From Fomes fomentarius (lineage: Eukaryota; Basidiomycota; Agaricomycetes; Polyporales; Polyporaceae): 64,000 bases of DNA. The position numbers and the translations under genes were made by a program. Where the stretch lies: assembly GCA_022606135.1 (NCBI GenBank), contig JABYQN010000003.1, forward strand, positions 1,674,001 to 1,738,000. The letters are read 5' to 3'. Within the stretch, counting starts at the first letter, position 1, and each line of letters begins with the position of its first letter. This document shows, piece after piece, positions 52,381-63,543 of this stretch. The notes beneath the pieces were generated by a model. That model had not been told where the DNA came from and searched no databases. It saw only the letters and a program-made list of their open reading frames with translations.

Positions 52381-54123
52381 ATGAGAGGATTCGTTCTGAT
52401 AACTCTTACTTACAGCTCGATGAAAGCCGTCGTTAGTGCGTCTCAGGCCGCTCGTCGAGACATAGAAGACGACATAGAACGGCATGCTTGGGCCATCATC
52501 AATCTCAAGCGTCGCTTGAACACGTTGACCCTTTTCGCTGGCCTTCCCACAGAATTACTCTCTGAGATCTTCCTACATCTGGCCAGAGACAGCTACGAGA
52601 ATCACCAGCAGTCTACATATCCCTTGCGATCCCTCAGGTGGATCATGGTGACACACATCTGCCACAGCTGGAGGGAGGTCGCGCTGAACTCTCCGAGGTT
52701 GTGGGGTTACATCGTCCTCACTCACCCACCATTCGTGAACGAGTTCCTCGCGCGGTCCAAGAGCGCGCCCCTCTGGATTACCGCAGCGCTGCTCTCATCC
52801 GGCGACGAGAAATTCAAAGTTCTCGAGGAGGTGCTCCACGGAGAAAGCCAGCGCCTTGCCGAGCTCCGTCTCAGCGGCCCCATTCGCACCCTCCTCGACG
52901 CATGCCAGAAACTCGGCCAGTCTGCAACGTTGCTGGAAACACTAGTGCTCTCGAAGCATCCAATTCCCTCCGCGGACACCCTTGACTCCACGCATATACC
53001 CCACACCATGTTCTCCCTGTCCCTCCCCCACCTTCGAGCTGTGGAAATTCGTCGACTTGGAATTTCCTGGGACCATCCGATCTTCTTCGCTAATCTCACT
53101 AGACTCATTATTCATGGTCGACCAATCGGGCAGGATCTGATAGGAACGTTCGAATGCTTCCTGTCAGTGCTTGAGAGGATGCCGGACCTTCAAGTACTCG
53201 ATCTGGAGGACACAATTCCTCCAACGCCTGCGGAAAATACCGAATCTCTCCCCCCAGTGTCTCGGAAGGTAACCCTACCCCATCTCCGCCACATCTCGCT
53301 TGTATCGACTCACTTGGAATGCGCCAACCTCCTGAACCACCTCACACTACCCAAGGACGCTCGCCTGCATCTGGTCGGTCGGTGCTCCAAAGCAGACAGG
53401 CAGGACTTGATCGAAGTTGTCAAGGAGCATCTCTCGCGCTCTTTGCCGCTGCAGACGCTCCGCTTCGAGCGCAACTCCCCTTACAGCTCGAACCGAGTGC
53501 TCGATGGGTGGCGCGCCCTCGTCGACCTCGACGAGGACGGCTTCCCCTCGAAGCCTCTTGACAGCCATCTGCACCTAGACGTTCCAAGAGGCGCACTCGA
53601 CCTCATGTCCAACACCACCGCCTTTGCAAACATCCAACGGCTGGATGTCGGCCCATGGTTATACGACTGGGAGTGGAAGCCCCTGTTCATGGGCATCCCC
53701 AACATCCGCATGTTGTCGTTGCGCGGCGACCTGAGGGATGACTTCGCTGAAGCGTTCTCGTACGTCCTCAGTGGGCACTCCAAACCGGCCATGGTCTTCC
53801 CCTCGCTGGAAGTTCTGAAGTTGCGCTCCACCCATTTGAAGTTGACCGCGCAGGTGGACGAGGACACTGGCACGGAGTTCCTAGATCTACTAGTTGACTG
53901 CCTCATCAAGCGGTGCAACTACGGCGTCCCTGTACAGGAGCTCTACCTCACCTGCTGTGACAACACCTTCAAGGAAGACGTCCGACGGTTGGAGGAGGTC
54001 GTGCCGGATGTGAAGTGGGACGGCATAGAAAATGAAGAAGCGGAAGAATCAGAGGATGAAGTTGACTATCCGGACTACGACGTAGATTATGAGCTAGACT
54101 TTGAGGATCTCAACCTTTGGTGA
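52381..54123 (+). CDS. F-box/leucine-rich protein, single exon (paralogue of 20582-22315)
   Basis: A 580-residue uninterrupted frame. The F-box region is DDIERHAWAIINLKRRLNTL, TLFAGLPTELLSEIFLHLAR, WIMVTHICHSWREVALNSPR and LWGYIVL. It continues with leucine-rich segments (LPHLRAVEIRRLGI, MPDLQVLDLEDTIPP, LPHLRHISLVSTHLE, IPNIRMLSLRGDL) and a very acidic tail (EEAEESEDEVDYPDYDVD). The protein likely serves as an SCF substrate adaptor; the target is unknown. It aligns end to end by motif order with the F-box protein about 30 kb away on the opposite strand but is strongly diverged. Two candidate starts exist: MRGFVL at 52381 and MKAVVSASQAARRDIED at 52420; the second fits the paralogue's short leader better. 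Confidence 0.85.
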   Translation: MRGFVLITLTYSSMKAVVSASQAARRDIEDDIERHAWAIINLKRRLNTLTLFAGLPTELLSEIFLHLARDSYENHQQSTYPLRSLRWIMVTHICHSWREVALNSPRLWGYIVLTHPPFVNEFLARSKSAPLWITAALLSSGDEKFKVLEEVLHGESQRLAELRLSGPIRTLLDACQKLGQSATLLETLVLSKHPIPSADTLDSTHIPHTMFSLSLPHLRAVEIRRLGISWDHPIFFANLTRLIIHGRPIGQDLIGTFECFLSVLERMPDLQVLDLEDTIPPTPAENTESLPPVSRKVTLPHLRHISLVSTHLECANLLNHLTLPKDARLHLVGRCSKADRQDLIEVVKEHLSRSLPLQTLRFERNSPYSSNRVLDGWRALVDLDEDGFPSKPLDSHLHLDVPRGALDLMSNTTAFANIQRLDVGPWLYDWEWKPLFMGIPNIRMLSLRGDLRDDFAEAFSYVLSGHSKPAMVFPSLEVLKLRSTHLKLTAQVDEDTGTEFLDLLVDCLIKRCNYGVPVQELYLTCCDNTFKEDVRRLEEVVPDVKWDGIENEEAEESEDEVDYPDYDVDYELDFEDLNLW

Positions 54124-55631
54124 TCCGGATGCTGTTGCTCCATACTGCCTTGTCACTGCAAAGATCGCATCCTTTGAGAGGTCAGGAAAGGGATAGAAAA
54201 TGGAAAGTAAAAGTAAAAGTTTCACGCAGTGAGATAAGCCCCTTGGACCTACGGAAATAGGCCTTGAACGCCTTTCCAGGGCAGGCAAATCAGGCTTACC
54301 TATGTCTGTAAACCTAACCCATTGAACCTTGTAGAACTGAGCAAGCTCATCGTTTCTCCAAGGTTTCTGGGCGGAGGAAGGGATGCGTCCGTTCCAGTGT
54401 GTATATCTTGCTCCGACTGCCAATCTGTGTGATCTTGCCTATATCTTGCCCCGGCCCGAGAAGACCCATCCCATACTGTCAGCGTCTGCCACAAGGACTC
54501 TTTTGTGGCCGTAAGAAATCACCGCTGACAGTCGCAAATTGCAACCCGCATCTTAGTGAATTACTTCCGCGGTCGGACTCGAGTCGGACTCGTATTACTT
54601 CAACGGGGGCCGGTTCTTGTTCCCGTTACGGTGTAGTCCTGCCAGCATCTGCCGTGTCGGTCAACTGAGATGTGATGTCTCCTAGGCGTAAGTGCTTGCT
54701 CATACTGTAACTTCTTCCCATGTGGACCCGTCACTATGTGCTTCCCGAATTTCCAAACAGTTTCAGACTTGTCCTGGACGATGCTGTGCGGGAGGCACCA
54801 TCACAACCCCACGTTAGCGCCACGTGAATTTCGCGTGGTATCACCAAATTTCCTGGGGATGCGAGCAGCAGAATGTTAACATGGATCTTCAGACCCAGAC
54901 CTCCATCCAAGTGAGTACTAATACAACATCGGTTCCCGCGAACTGCATTCCAAGTTGGATGTTCTGATTGTGGATGCAGGAACTCGCATTAACCGGTATA
55001 GGTTCAGTAGGTTGAACCTTCACGATGACCAGGCGGGCCCTTTTGGTCAGTTTGACCTCTCCCCATGGCAAAGTATTCTTTGGAGTGACAGTCATTTTGA
55101 GAACAAAGGCAGAAGTGGTTGCATAGTCGTCATGGTCATGGTCACCATCCACGTTGCTGAGAAAGGCCTGTGGTGACAGAGCAATCGGGCGCTCATCAAC
55201 CATCTCCGTCGTCGTGAACGCCATTGAGTGCTGCTTGGTCAGTGAGCGGCACTTTGCTGTGCCTCCTCCCCAATGCTTGGTCAGGGTCAGGCGATTCGTT
55301 CGGTAAGGAGACCAAGAAGGCGGAACGGTGGCAGTGAATGTGGCCTGGGGTTACCGCGCCCGAAGCGCATCCGAATGCGCACTCGTCGGTTAGGCATCCA
55401 GGCCGCTGACATGAAACTGCAAGCACCTTCATTTCTCCAGGCTATAAAGAGGCCTGGCGAGCAGTCATGGTAATTCGCTTCCCCATCTCCTTCCTTTGCT
55501 TTAGCATACCTTCTTCAATAGAGCTGTGCTCTCCTTCCTTTTTCCCCTCACATTCCGACCATCTCTACCATCCCAGTCTTTTAGGCTGACCATCTTCAGA
55601 CGAAACAACTTTGGATTTTCTGTTCTTCATC
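54124..55631. other. Intergenic region upstream of the secreted propeller gene
   Basis: About 1.5 kb holding the F-box 3' UTR and the promoter of the next plus-strand gene. A CT-rich tract (about 55470-55590) immediately before the ATG is typical of a strongly expressed fungal gene. Several short minus-strand ORFs have no recognised motif. Confidence 0.4.
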
Positions 55632-57279
55632 ATGCATTTTACTACCGCCGTCTTCGCCTCCGTCCTCACGGCGTCTGCTCTCGTCCATGCCGCACCAATG
55701 CACCGTCGCGCTGATGCCGACACCACGATGATGACTCCCTCCACGAAGGCGAGTGCCGCTGGCGCAGTCTACTGTGGGTACTTGCGAGTGTCTCTCGAAA
55801 TCATCTCGTTCTGACGTTAAAGTAGTCATCTCGAACGAGGGTGACCTGAACAGGGTCATCGCTGCCAGTATCAACTCTGACGGTACCCTGGTAGGTATAT
55901 ATCAATTCTTGAAGTCGTTCTATAGCTCATGCGTTCTGTAGAGCCTCGACAGAGCTGTCAGCACTGGCGGCAGTGGTGCCCACGGTATCACTGACCCCAT
56001 CGGACCCGACCCACTCTTCTCGCAGGCGTCCATCAAGGCTTCACAGAAGGGTGAAGTACTCGCGACTGTCAACGTGAGTCATTGAGACCCAGACTCTAAG
56101 TGTGGGCGATACTAACTCTCCTTCTTTGCAGCCGGGATCCAGCACCGTCACGCTCTTCTCCATTGACCCGACGTCCCCGACAAACATCAAGCGGATCGGG
56201 AACCCCATCTCGTCCGAGGGAGAGTTCCCTATGTCGCTCGCGTTCAACAGCGACGGCAACCGCCTTTGTGTTCTGAACGGCGGGACTGTCAACGGTGTCA
56301 TGTATGTTTCTTTCTACAGTTGTCCTTGGCTGTTTACAATCTGATATATTCTCCTTCAGTTGCTACAACGTGGACAAGCAGACCGGTCTCAAGCCGATTT
56401 CTAACAGCCTGCGTTCGCTCGGTCTGAACCAGACAACTCCGGCGACCGGTCCTGCCGGCTCCGCCAGTCAGGTCCTCTTCTCGGAGGATGGCAAGCAGCT
56501 CATCGCGTCCATCAAAGGCGTGCCTCCCACTCCCGGCTTCCTCGCTGTCTGGGATGTCCAGGATGACGGCTCGCTCTCTGCGGACTTCAAGCAGGTTGCG
56601 CCTCCGTCTGGCGGTGCTCTCCCCTTCTCAATGTCGCTCATCCCCGGCAAGAACGCCGTGCTCTCGACGGACCCTGCGGTTGGCTTCGACATCATCGACC
56701 TCGCGGGCAACGCGTCGTCGGCGGTGAAGATCGACGGACAGAGCGCGGTGTGCTGGTCGACATTGAGCACCAAGACGGGTAACTTCTACCTCACTGACAT
56801 CGGCACTTCGACTGTCACGGAGGTGTCTGTCGACGACAACCTGAAGGCGACTATCGTCAAGGTTTGTCTCTCATCGCATGCGTTGCCAGTGGGCTGACTA
56901 GAGATGATCGTGTTGCAGCAATACCCACAGACAGCTGGCTCTGCGACGATTGACAACGACATCGCTACCATTGGCGACACTGAGTGAGTATCTGTAACCA
57001 CGCGTCATGCTTGTAAACATTACTTATCGCGAATGTGTAGCTTCCTCTATGTCCTTACCCCCAATGCGACTACGGTCGATGTTCTCAAGCTCGAGTCAGC
57101 AGGTAATGCCCAGAATGTGCAGAAGCTGGACCTTGCCGGCCCCTCTAAGGCGTCGGGCCTCACGATCAGTGAGTATCATCTCTATCTCTCGCATACCCGT
57201 GCCCTCCGCTGACCATGTCCTCCATGGCTACCTAGACGCCTTCAACCTGCAGGGGATGACACACTTCCTCGCTCAGTAA
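55632..57279 (+). CDS. Secreted beta-propeller protein (lactonase/YbhE-like)
   Basis: The start MHFTTAVFASVLTASALVHA is a clear signal peptide, cleaved near HAAP. Six or more exons then give ISNEGDLNRVIAASINSDGT, RAVSTGGSGAHGITDPIGPD, PLFSQASIKASQKGEVLATV, FPMSLAFNSDGNRLCVLNGG, CYNVDKQTGLKPISNSLRSL, SASQVLFSEDGKQLIASIKG and TPGFLAVWDVQDDGSLSADF. Later blocks are LPFSMSLIPGKNAVLSTDPA, WSTLSTKTGNFYLTDIGTST and FLYVLTPNATTVDVLKL, ending AFNLQGMTHFLAQ. Repeated S-x-DG-x-L strands with a conserved SASQV/FPMSL layout resemble the seven-bladed 3-carboxymuconate lactonase-like fold often annotated as YbhE isomerase in fungi. Catalysis is unproven; it may be a secreted binding protein. The start was chosen over an in-frame upstream ATG (55611) because it gives a clean signal peptide. 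Confidence 0.85.
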
Positions 57280-57656
57280 AGCATCTGCAGTTATGTCCCC
57301 GTTGTTGTCCGGTTCTTGGTTTTTCGAGCTGTGCTCGCTTGTGTCTAAGTTTTTATATGAATTTCATTTGGGAAGCCATGTCTTCGCTTCGGCGAATTGT
57401 CTGCTGCAGTGCGTATCCTGGGTCGGACGTCAAGCATGATCGGTGGGTGGAGATACTATGCTCGCGTTAATATTGGCCTTCCTACAAAAGCCGCTCAGTG
57501 TGTTCATGTCAGGTCACGTTGTACTTGCTCCAGTCATATGGGAGTCTGAGAAAGATACAACGTCTCGTTGAAGACCGTGCGGCTTTGTACTGCCCGTCCA
57601 AGATGCAATCCGCGAATTCATTGTGTTTACTACACACCGCTATTCAATCCGACATA
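57280..57656. other. Convergent terminator region between the propeller and SET genes
   Basis: About 380 bp between two convergent stop codons. It contains a T-rich stretch (57350-57370) compatible with 3'-end formation. Nothing else recognised. Confidence 0.4.
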
Positions 57657-59105
57657 TCAGCTCTTCTCCGCGCCTCTAGACCCTGAAGCCCGCTTCCCCC
57701 ACCAATCAGTCTGGCGTGGATACCTCGCAACGTCAGCCCAACCACCGTCTGAACCGGTCCGGGCCTTCTTCATCAATGCAGCTTCCAACGCGTACTTGCG
57801 CACGTCCTCCTCCTCCTGCATCACAGAACATGCTTTCACAAGTCGCGCCAGCACAGCCTCATGGAGCCGCTGGGGGAAGAGCATCTCCCCCTTCATCAGG
57901 TGGTACAGAAGCATGGCCCGCATGAAACCGTTCATGCTCTCGAACTGCTTCATGAATTCCTGGAAGTCTGAGGTCACGATCATTATCTGGCCGCATTCCG
58001 TCGGCGCGCCATTGGTAACCCACTCGTCCAAGGCTTCGTCGTCCATGATGAGAGAGTCGGTGATGGATTGTATCCTGATGAGACACCGCACCATGTCGCC
58101 CAAGTCGCGATCGGCCTGACGCTTGGAGCAAGCTTTGCACTTGCATACGAACTTGTAACGGCGGCAGAGCTCTTCCTGGCGCTCACCGTAGGTCCGAGCG
58201 ACCTCGACATAGCAGACGGTCACCTGCTCTCCGCGGCGGATGGGAGTTTTGGAACGGAGCGTCAGGGTCAAGGTCGAGAGATCCCAATCCCATTCTGCGT
58301 TCGGCGAGCAGCTATCAGGCGGCAGAATGGTGTCTATCAGCTCGTGTGTGCAAGGATTCAGAAGGCTGCGGACTGACCTGTGGTTGACACGTGAGATGTC
58401 CCTGGCCACGGCTCCATGTTCAGCGGCATAGCCTGGCAGCGGCTCGCCCAATCCAATGCTGTTGGTATCTAAGATGCCCTTCAAATGCGAGGGCCAGTCG
58501 GGACCCTTGACGTTCGTGAGTGCATAGACGGCCGCTCTATTTGCAGGTCGCATGCTGTTCACAACCTCCTCCTGGAACGCGAGTATCTCTCCCATAGTCT
58601 CGCCTGTCAAAGAGATAGGCATGACCAGCAACGGACGCTCACGCACGATGAGCTGTCCACGGGTGATATTCGTCGTCGCGATCATACCCCGTCCGAAGCC
58701 CTTGATAGATTCGATTTTGTACCTTGGCGGGGACGGTGTGGTGAAGGACTCGGGTACCCCGTCCGGCCACAGTTTGCGCAGCTCCTCCCTTGTGTTCTCG
58801 AACATGACCACGGTGCTGACCAGATGATCGGGAACGTCGGATGCCGAAGGATATTGGACGATGCATGGAGTAGGCGGCGGGCCGTTGTGGGGCACATAGT
58901 AGGGGAGAGGTGGTTGTGGCTCCCATGTCTCCGAGGGAATTCTGTACCTCGTTGAGGTAGGAGGCATGACTGACGAATTGGAAGCGAGTGGGTTGGTACT
59001 TGAGGGAGTGCGTGAGCCAGCGGATGCGCGATCGGGCTCTGGGTCGGAGGGCAGCCACAGTGTTATACAAGGGGGATGAGGACGTCCAGTCTGCAATGGA
59101 GGCAC
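57657..59105 (-). CDS. SET-domain protein (SET5/SMYD-like class)
   Basis: Predicted lysine methyltransferase-type protein. The SET domain begins YKIESIKGFGRGMIATTNIT with RGQLIVRERPLLVMP, contains the usual long insert, and after splicing of a 66-bp intron (58312-58377) gives RVNHSCSPNAEWDWDL, the SAM-binding NHSCxPN motif. Then LTLRSKTPIRRGEQVTVCYV (GEQVTVCYVE replaces the usual GEEIxxxY) and the post-SET cysteines FVCKCKACSKRQ follow. The C-terminus is helical (LIRIQSITDSLIMDDEALDE) and ends RASGSRGAEKS. The first in-frame ATG is at 59105, but MPPTSTRYRIPSETWEPQPP (about 58967) is a more protein-like start. The intron is in frame and stop-free. A broken partial copy lies at 22500-23055. Substrate unknown. 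Confidence 0.85.
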   Translation of the reverse strand: MPPLQTGRPHPPCITLWLPSDPEPDRASAGSRTPSSTNPLASNSSVMPPTSTRYRIPSETWEPQPPLPYYVPHNGPPPTPCIVQYPSASDVPDHLVSTVVMFENTREELRKLWPDGVPESFTTPSPPRYKIESIKGFGRGMIATTNITRGQLIVRERPLLVMPISLTGETMGEILAFQEEVVNSMRPANRAAVYALTNVKGPDWPSHLKGILDTNSIGLGEPLPGYAAEHGAVARDISRVNHRSVRSLLNPCTHELIDTILPPDSCSPNAEWDWDLSTLTLTLRSKTPIRRGEQVTVCYVEVARTYGERQEELCRRYKFVCKCKACSKRQADRDLGDMVRCLIRIQSITDSLIMDDEALDEWVTNGAPTECGQIMIVTSDFQEFMKQFESMNGFMRAMLLYHLMKGEMLFPQRLHEAVLARLVKACSVMQEEEDVRKYALEAALMKKARTGSDGGWADVARYPRQTDWWGKRASGSRGAEKS

Positions 59106-59692
59106 ATATATATGCTTTGCAGATCAGAGGTCAAAGCGGCTCTGCTGGCATGCTTTGGCTTTCACCCTTTTGTGGTTTGTGGGGCAACAGACATCTTGCT
59201 TTGTCACAGTATCCCTTGTCAATGAGTCATCCAGTTCTGGAACCACGGCCGTCAGCCAGTCAAAGGCAATTCGTATGCAAGCTACCCAATATTCCAATTT
59301 GCCGACAGTGCACAAGTGAGTGTTCCTCGCGAGTGGCATGGCAGCCTGAGGGCCCGGGCGACTCGGAGCCGGGTACAAGCTTCAATTAAGTACGCTTTAA
59401 TTCACTTAGCCTGTTAGTGAGATCAGTTTTAGATGGTGGTCCTCAGCTGGTCAAATTGGTCCTGAGGCTTACTTTTATGTACGGGATTGCTGCTATGATT
59501 TCATTTCATCTCGAGGGAGGACATGAGTGAACCTCGCCGCGGCGGCGCCTGCGTGAAACTTAGGTTTGTGACTTCGGGTCACATGCGCGTTACGTGTCGC
59601 GTCTGAGAGTGACTGGGCGTCGATTTGCCAAGGCTTCAGCACGACAAGTTGACCACAACCACTCAAACCGCCGGTAGAACTTAGACGCACTG
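59106..59692. promoter_or_regulatory. Divergent promoter region between SET gene and HUS1
   Basis: About 590 bp between divergent starts. Contains a TATA-like ACATATATATGC (59102-59113) just upstream of the SET first ATG. No coding frame recognised. Confidence 0.4.
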
Positions 59693-60979
59693 ATGAGATT
59701 TCGCGCGAACATTGAACATGTCGACACATTCGTCAGTACGTATATGCACTATATATGCCCTTGTTATACTCACCCTGGCCGTAGAAATCGTCCAGGCCAT
59801 CGAGAAGCTCCAGAAACGTTGTATCATCAAGTTCGCGGAACAGGACATGCGCATCATCTGTACTGGAGATGCCAATGAAGGTGGGATACAGGTTTGGTCG
59901 TGCGTCTTGAACGCTACTACGATTGTGAGCTGCAGCACGGCTGATAGCATCCCAAGGACGATCAAAGTCACCTCTCTGTTCAGCAAATACCACGTGATAT
60001 CCAACTCAAACAACCAGATCACCATTAGCGTTTCCACAGATGGGTTGCTCGCCGCATTACGTTCCGCGTCAGCACCGACATCGGGGCAGGGCTCACCCAA
60101 CGTTTTTGCTACTAATGAGACGCAAGTCCTCATGAAGTACCTCTCCACTTCTTTCCAGTGGGTTGCGTACATTGACAATATCGTGTACATGTATAGACTC
60201 ACTAAGAATCAGGAGAAGAGATCAGTGCTCAGCTTTGAAATCTCTTCGACTAACACTATGGGTCGTACGATGAACGTGACGCAGCAGCTTCTCATTGATA
60301 TCGTGCGGCGCGCCGAAGTCGACCGTCTAACCGAGCCTATGTGCTCTGAACCCGACGTAAGTGCTATTCAAACACGGTGGTGTATCCACTGTTGACTATA
60401 TGCGCACGAAATGTACAGGTGCATATTCTACTTCCACCACTAGTCAAGCTACGAGCCGTCGTGGACCGCCTGCGCACGCTGGCGACTGACGGCATCTCTT
60501 TTCGTGCGAATTATTCTGGCGAGCTCCAGCTTGCGGCAAGCACGGAGAACGCGCGAGTGGAGGTCAGTTGGAGCGGACTCACCAACCCGCCGATGAGTAC
60601 GTATCCATTTTGACGCCTCACATTGCGACCCCTCGATTTGTGAGCGATGTTTACAATGAGCCTTCACTCTGAACAGCGAGGGATCCAGCGAGCCAGAACC
60701 CAGATGGGAATGATCCGGGAGAGAAAGATCCATCGGAAATGCATGGCGTGCTCGTCTCGCACAAATCCCTCCTCAAATTCCTCAACAGCCACGTCGTTTC
60801 GACGACGACGATTGCATGTGCGTCGCTTCGATTGGAGGGACATCCAACAGCGTGCTGACACATAGGCAGGTATATGCGAGAACCACTGCATGATCATCTA
60901 TGTCTACATCGGGAACGCCGCCGACGCAGGCGGCGTGCTGACCTTCTACATTCCAGCCTTGTTCAACGAGGACTTCTAA
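59693..60979 (+). CDS. HUS1: DNA-damage checkpoint clamp subunit Hus1
   Basis: Hus1 of the 9-1-1 ring. Exon 1 encodes MRFRANIEHVDTFV and splices into KIVQAIEKLQKRCIIKFAEQ, DMRIICTGDANEGGIQVWS and, after removal of a 57-bp intron (59900-59956, acceptor CCCAAG), TIKVTSLFSKYHVISNSNNQ, ITISVSTDGLLAALRSASAP. A second intron (60137-60196, 60 bp) joins TQVLMK to LTKNQEKRSVLSFEISSTNT. Next are RRAEVDRLTEPMCSEPD joined to VHILLPPLVKLRAVVDRLRT and the second clamp half, GISFRANYSGELQLAASTEN and VEVSWSGLTNPP. The end is VYIGNAADAGGVLTFYIPAL followed by FNEDF and TAA. Family landmarks are all present. Both first-half introns are multiples of three and stop-free. The partner gene RAD9 is in the same window. 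Confidence 0.93.
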
Positions 60980-61448
60980 TCGCGACGCCAATTGATCCTA
61001 AGCGACAGGCTGCGATCCGAGGCTTTCTTTCTTGGTCGGTCGAACCACGTTTGACTCAACCAGAGAAATATTCCTCGAGAAGGTACGGCAGTCAGACACC
61101 CAATTACAGGCCAGCCTATATCGTAGATTAGGATCCCATGACATAACCAGGCTCGTGACGCACGCCGCATAGATGCCAGTGTGGCTTGATAGTATACACA
61201 GCGCTCACCCGTACTATCTCTACTTTTAGCACCATGTCATTGAAGTCATTTAGCGAGTTATATCTGATCTAAGGCTATTCTACCGTATATTTGTCCTCAA
61301 TGCAACACGCCTCAGATACTCGTAAGTATATGACGCACTCAGGAGTGCGCCGCGGAATCCTTGACCATGTAGCCTTCTCAGACCTCTACAGTGATCTATC
61401 AATGGCATCTTGTCAGTGGCCCATAGCACTTGTGATAGTGAGTCATGA
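60980..61448. other. Convergent region between HUS1 and the BTB gene
   Basis: About 470 bp of shared 3' flank between two convergent genes. Short open frames only; no recognised feature. Confidence 0.4.
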
Positions 61449-63219
61449 TCACAGAGCACTCACCATATCAGCCTTCATCGGCGTCTTCTTCAAGGCTTGC
61501 GCGACACGAGAAAGTCTCTGGGCGAGGCTGTCGCACGAGCGACACCACTGTCCCTGGGCAGACGCGTACTCGAAAATCGTGTCTGGAATGTCCGTAGCCT
61601 CGTCGCTGACATCATTGAACAGAACCGCATCGACGTAGCGCTGTAGCCAGGCCTCAATCTCGAACACCGCGTCAACTACACCTGGGCCAGCTTCAGCAGG
61701 CTCAGCTTGCGGTTCCTCGGCGTGAAGTGACTGAGAGTCAGGACTACCATAGGCATCGCGGATTGCCTTCATAGCCTCTGCGCGATAGTTATCGTAGTAG
61801 GTCAAGAGACGGATATAAGGCAGCGCAGGAGCTGCCGCCATCTCCAAAACGTACTGACGGTCGAGCGGAATCCGCAGAACATGCCTCGCCGCAACCGCAG
61901 CGCAGTCAGTGAGTTGCTCGCGGACGGCCAAGAAGTACGCACGCAGAGGATTTTGTTCCGCAATGGTGTTCCACTGCGTGCTGAGGGTCTCAACGACGCG
62001 TGTCATACCGAGCTCCTTCGCTGCAGCGATGAGGCGCAGAAGATCGGAAGGGCCCGCCCTAGAAGGCAACGCCTGTTCGAAATAGCACAGAGAGAGGAGT
62101 GAAGCTAGCGTTCGTCCTTCTACTTGCAAAACCAAGGTCGGCATTTGGGATTCGTATGTCGGACTAGGGCTTTGTAAGTGCGGATAATGCCCTTGAAGCC
62201 GGTATACACACCTGGAACGTTTAGACCCTTTGCACGTGCACTTGCGCGGGTTTTTCTTCGTGTTCACTGGCAAGGTCCGACACCTGCGAGTTGATCATAT
62301 CCGAGATATTCGACAATACATGCTGGTGGACGGAGAATGAAACATTGTCGGACGAGGTACAGAATAGGTCAGGATGAGGGAGAGGCGGAGTAAAGGTTGG
62401 AAGAGTGAAAGATTCAGACTGCGAGCCCGCTACATCACCTGTGGTAAGAAGCGGTGGGCGCGAAAGTTCGAATTGAGGGTCAACCTGTCCCCGCACGCGA
62501 CGATACTCGCGAGGGCGAAAGACGTCTGCAGCAGTGATGCCCTCTGTCTCTGCCAGATCTTTGTAGTCCAGCTGCTCGTCCCCGAAGGTACATTCGACCG
62601 CGCGGCGCGCAAGGGTTTCCGACTTGATCTGACAGGCGAGTGCCCACACCTTCAGAGCGTGACCACGCGAAGCGAGCTCCATGAGTTCGTCCTCCAAAAT
62701 TTCGATGGGAGGCTCCATCTCGTACTCCATGGCAACGCGCAGGGAAAAGCGGATCTCCTCCAGGGTGCGTTGCACCGTGGGCTTCTTCCGGATGGGATAT
62801 GAGAGGCGGAGGACGATCTCGAGGGCGTGGCTATCGGCATCCACGTCGATTGTGTGCATGATCGATGGAGAGGGCAGGGAGGAGAGCATGCGTTCGAACG
62901 CGGGAGACGCCTCCTTGGAGATCTGCCTGTGAACGCGGAACTCGACGCGGTCGGTGCTGCGGAGGACGACATCGGCGCACGACCTGTCGAATGGATGCGA
63001 AGCTTGGGCATATCGGTGAGTGTCATGTAGGGGTGCGTCGGTGCAGAGCACATCGTAGGTCTTCTGTAGTTCAACACCATCTCGTTCTGACGCTGTGAGA
63101 CGCTCTTCGTCTCTGACAGCCTCAAAGCCGACAAAACCTCCCATTTCTTCACGAGCAGGGGCGATTTGGCGTTCTTCAGCCATCCTATTTTTTGGGGGGG
63201 ATGTATGGTCACAGTCCAA
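61449..63219 (-). CDS. BTB/POZ protein with two BTB-like segments
   Basis: Two large exons with an intron near 62180-62225. The N-terminal BTB domain is CADVVLRSTDRVEFRVHRQI, SKEASPAFERMLSSLPS, with LEIVLRLSYP and helical follow-on. A second BTB-like opening appears later, LFCTSSDNVSFSVHQHVLSN followed by ISDMINSQV, then after the intron TLVLQVEGRTLASLLSLCYF and helices such as PSDLLRLIAAAKELGMTRVV. The C-terminus ends RVAQALKKTPMKADMVSAL. BTB domains mediate dimerisation and often link to cullin-3 ubiquitin ligases; no BACK, MATH or Kelch domain is visible, so the partner is unknown. The first ATG is at 63219; an in-frame MAEERQIAPAREEMGGF (about 63183) is a possible alternative. Such BTB proteins are numerous in mushroom genomes. 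Confidence 0.85.
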
Positions 63220-63540
63220 CGCGGTGCGGGATAGCTAGGGAGAGGATGCGCCGAAGAGCCCATCCGATACGGCTTTTATAAATTGTCTTCGCCCTTCCCT
63301 CGAACGAGCCATCGAAGCCATCGCAGGGTAACTCGTGGTTAACCCTCGTGCTATCGACGGCGCCAATGCTACCGCAGCAGCACTACTACATAGGACCCGG
63401 ACCTAGTGCAAGCATGCCGTCAGGGTCTCGAGGCTCAGATGTATCATCGACGCTGCACTCACTAACCTCGTGAATTCTGGCTCGAAAGCGGTGTATACTC
63501 GTGCCCTGCTGCGTCATGATGCCCAGCCTTGGATGATCGA
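63220..63540. other. Upstream region of the BTB gene
   Basis: Contains a TATA-like TTTTATAAATTG (about 63273-63284) on the plus strand, whose reverse (CAATTTATAAAA) lies about 60 bp upstream of the BTB first ATG and may be its TATA box. No coding frame recognised. Confidence 0.45.
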
Positions 63541-63543
63541 AGC

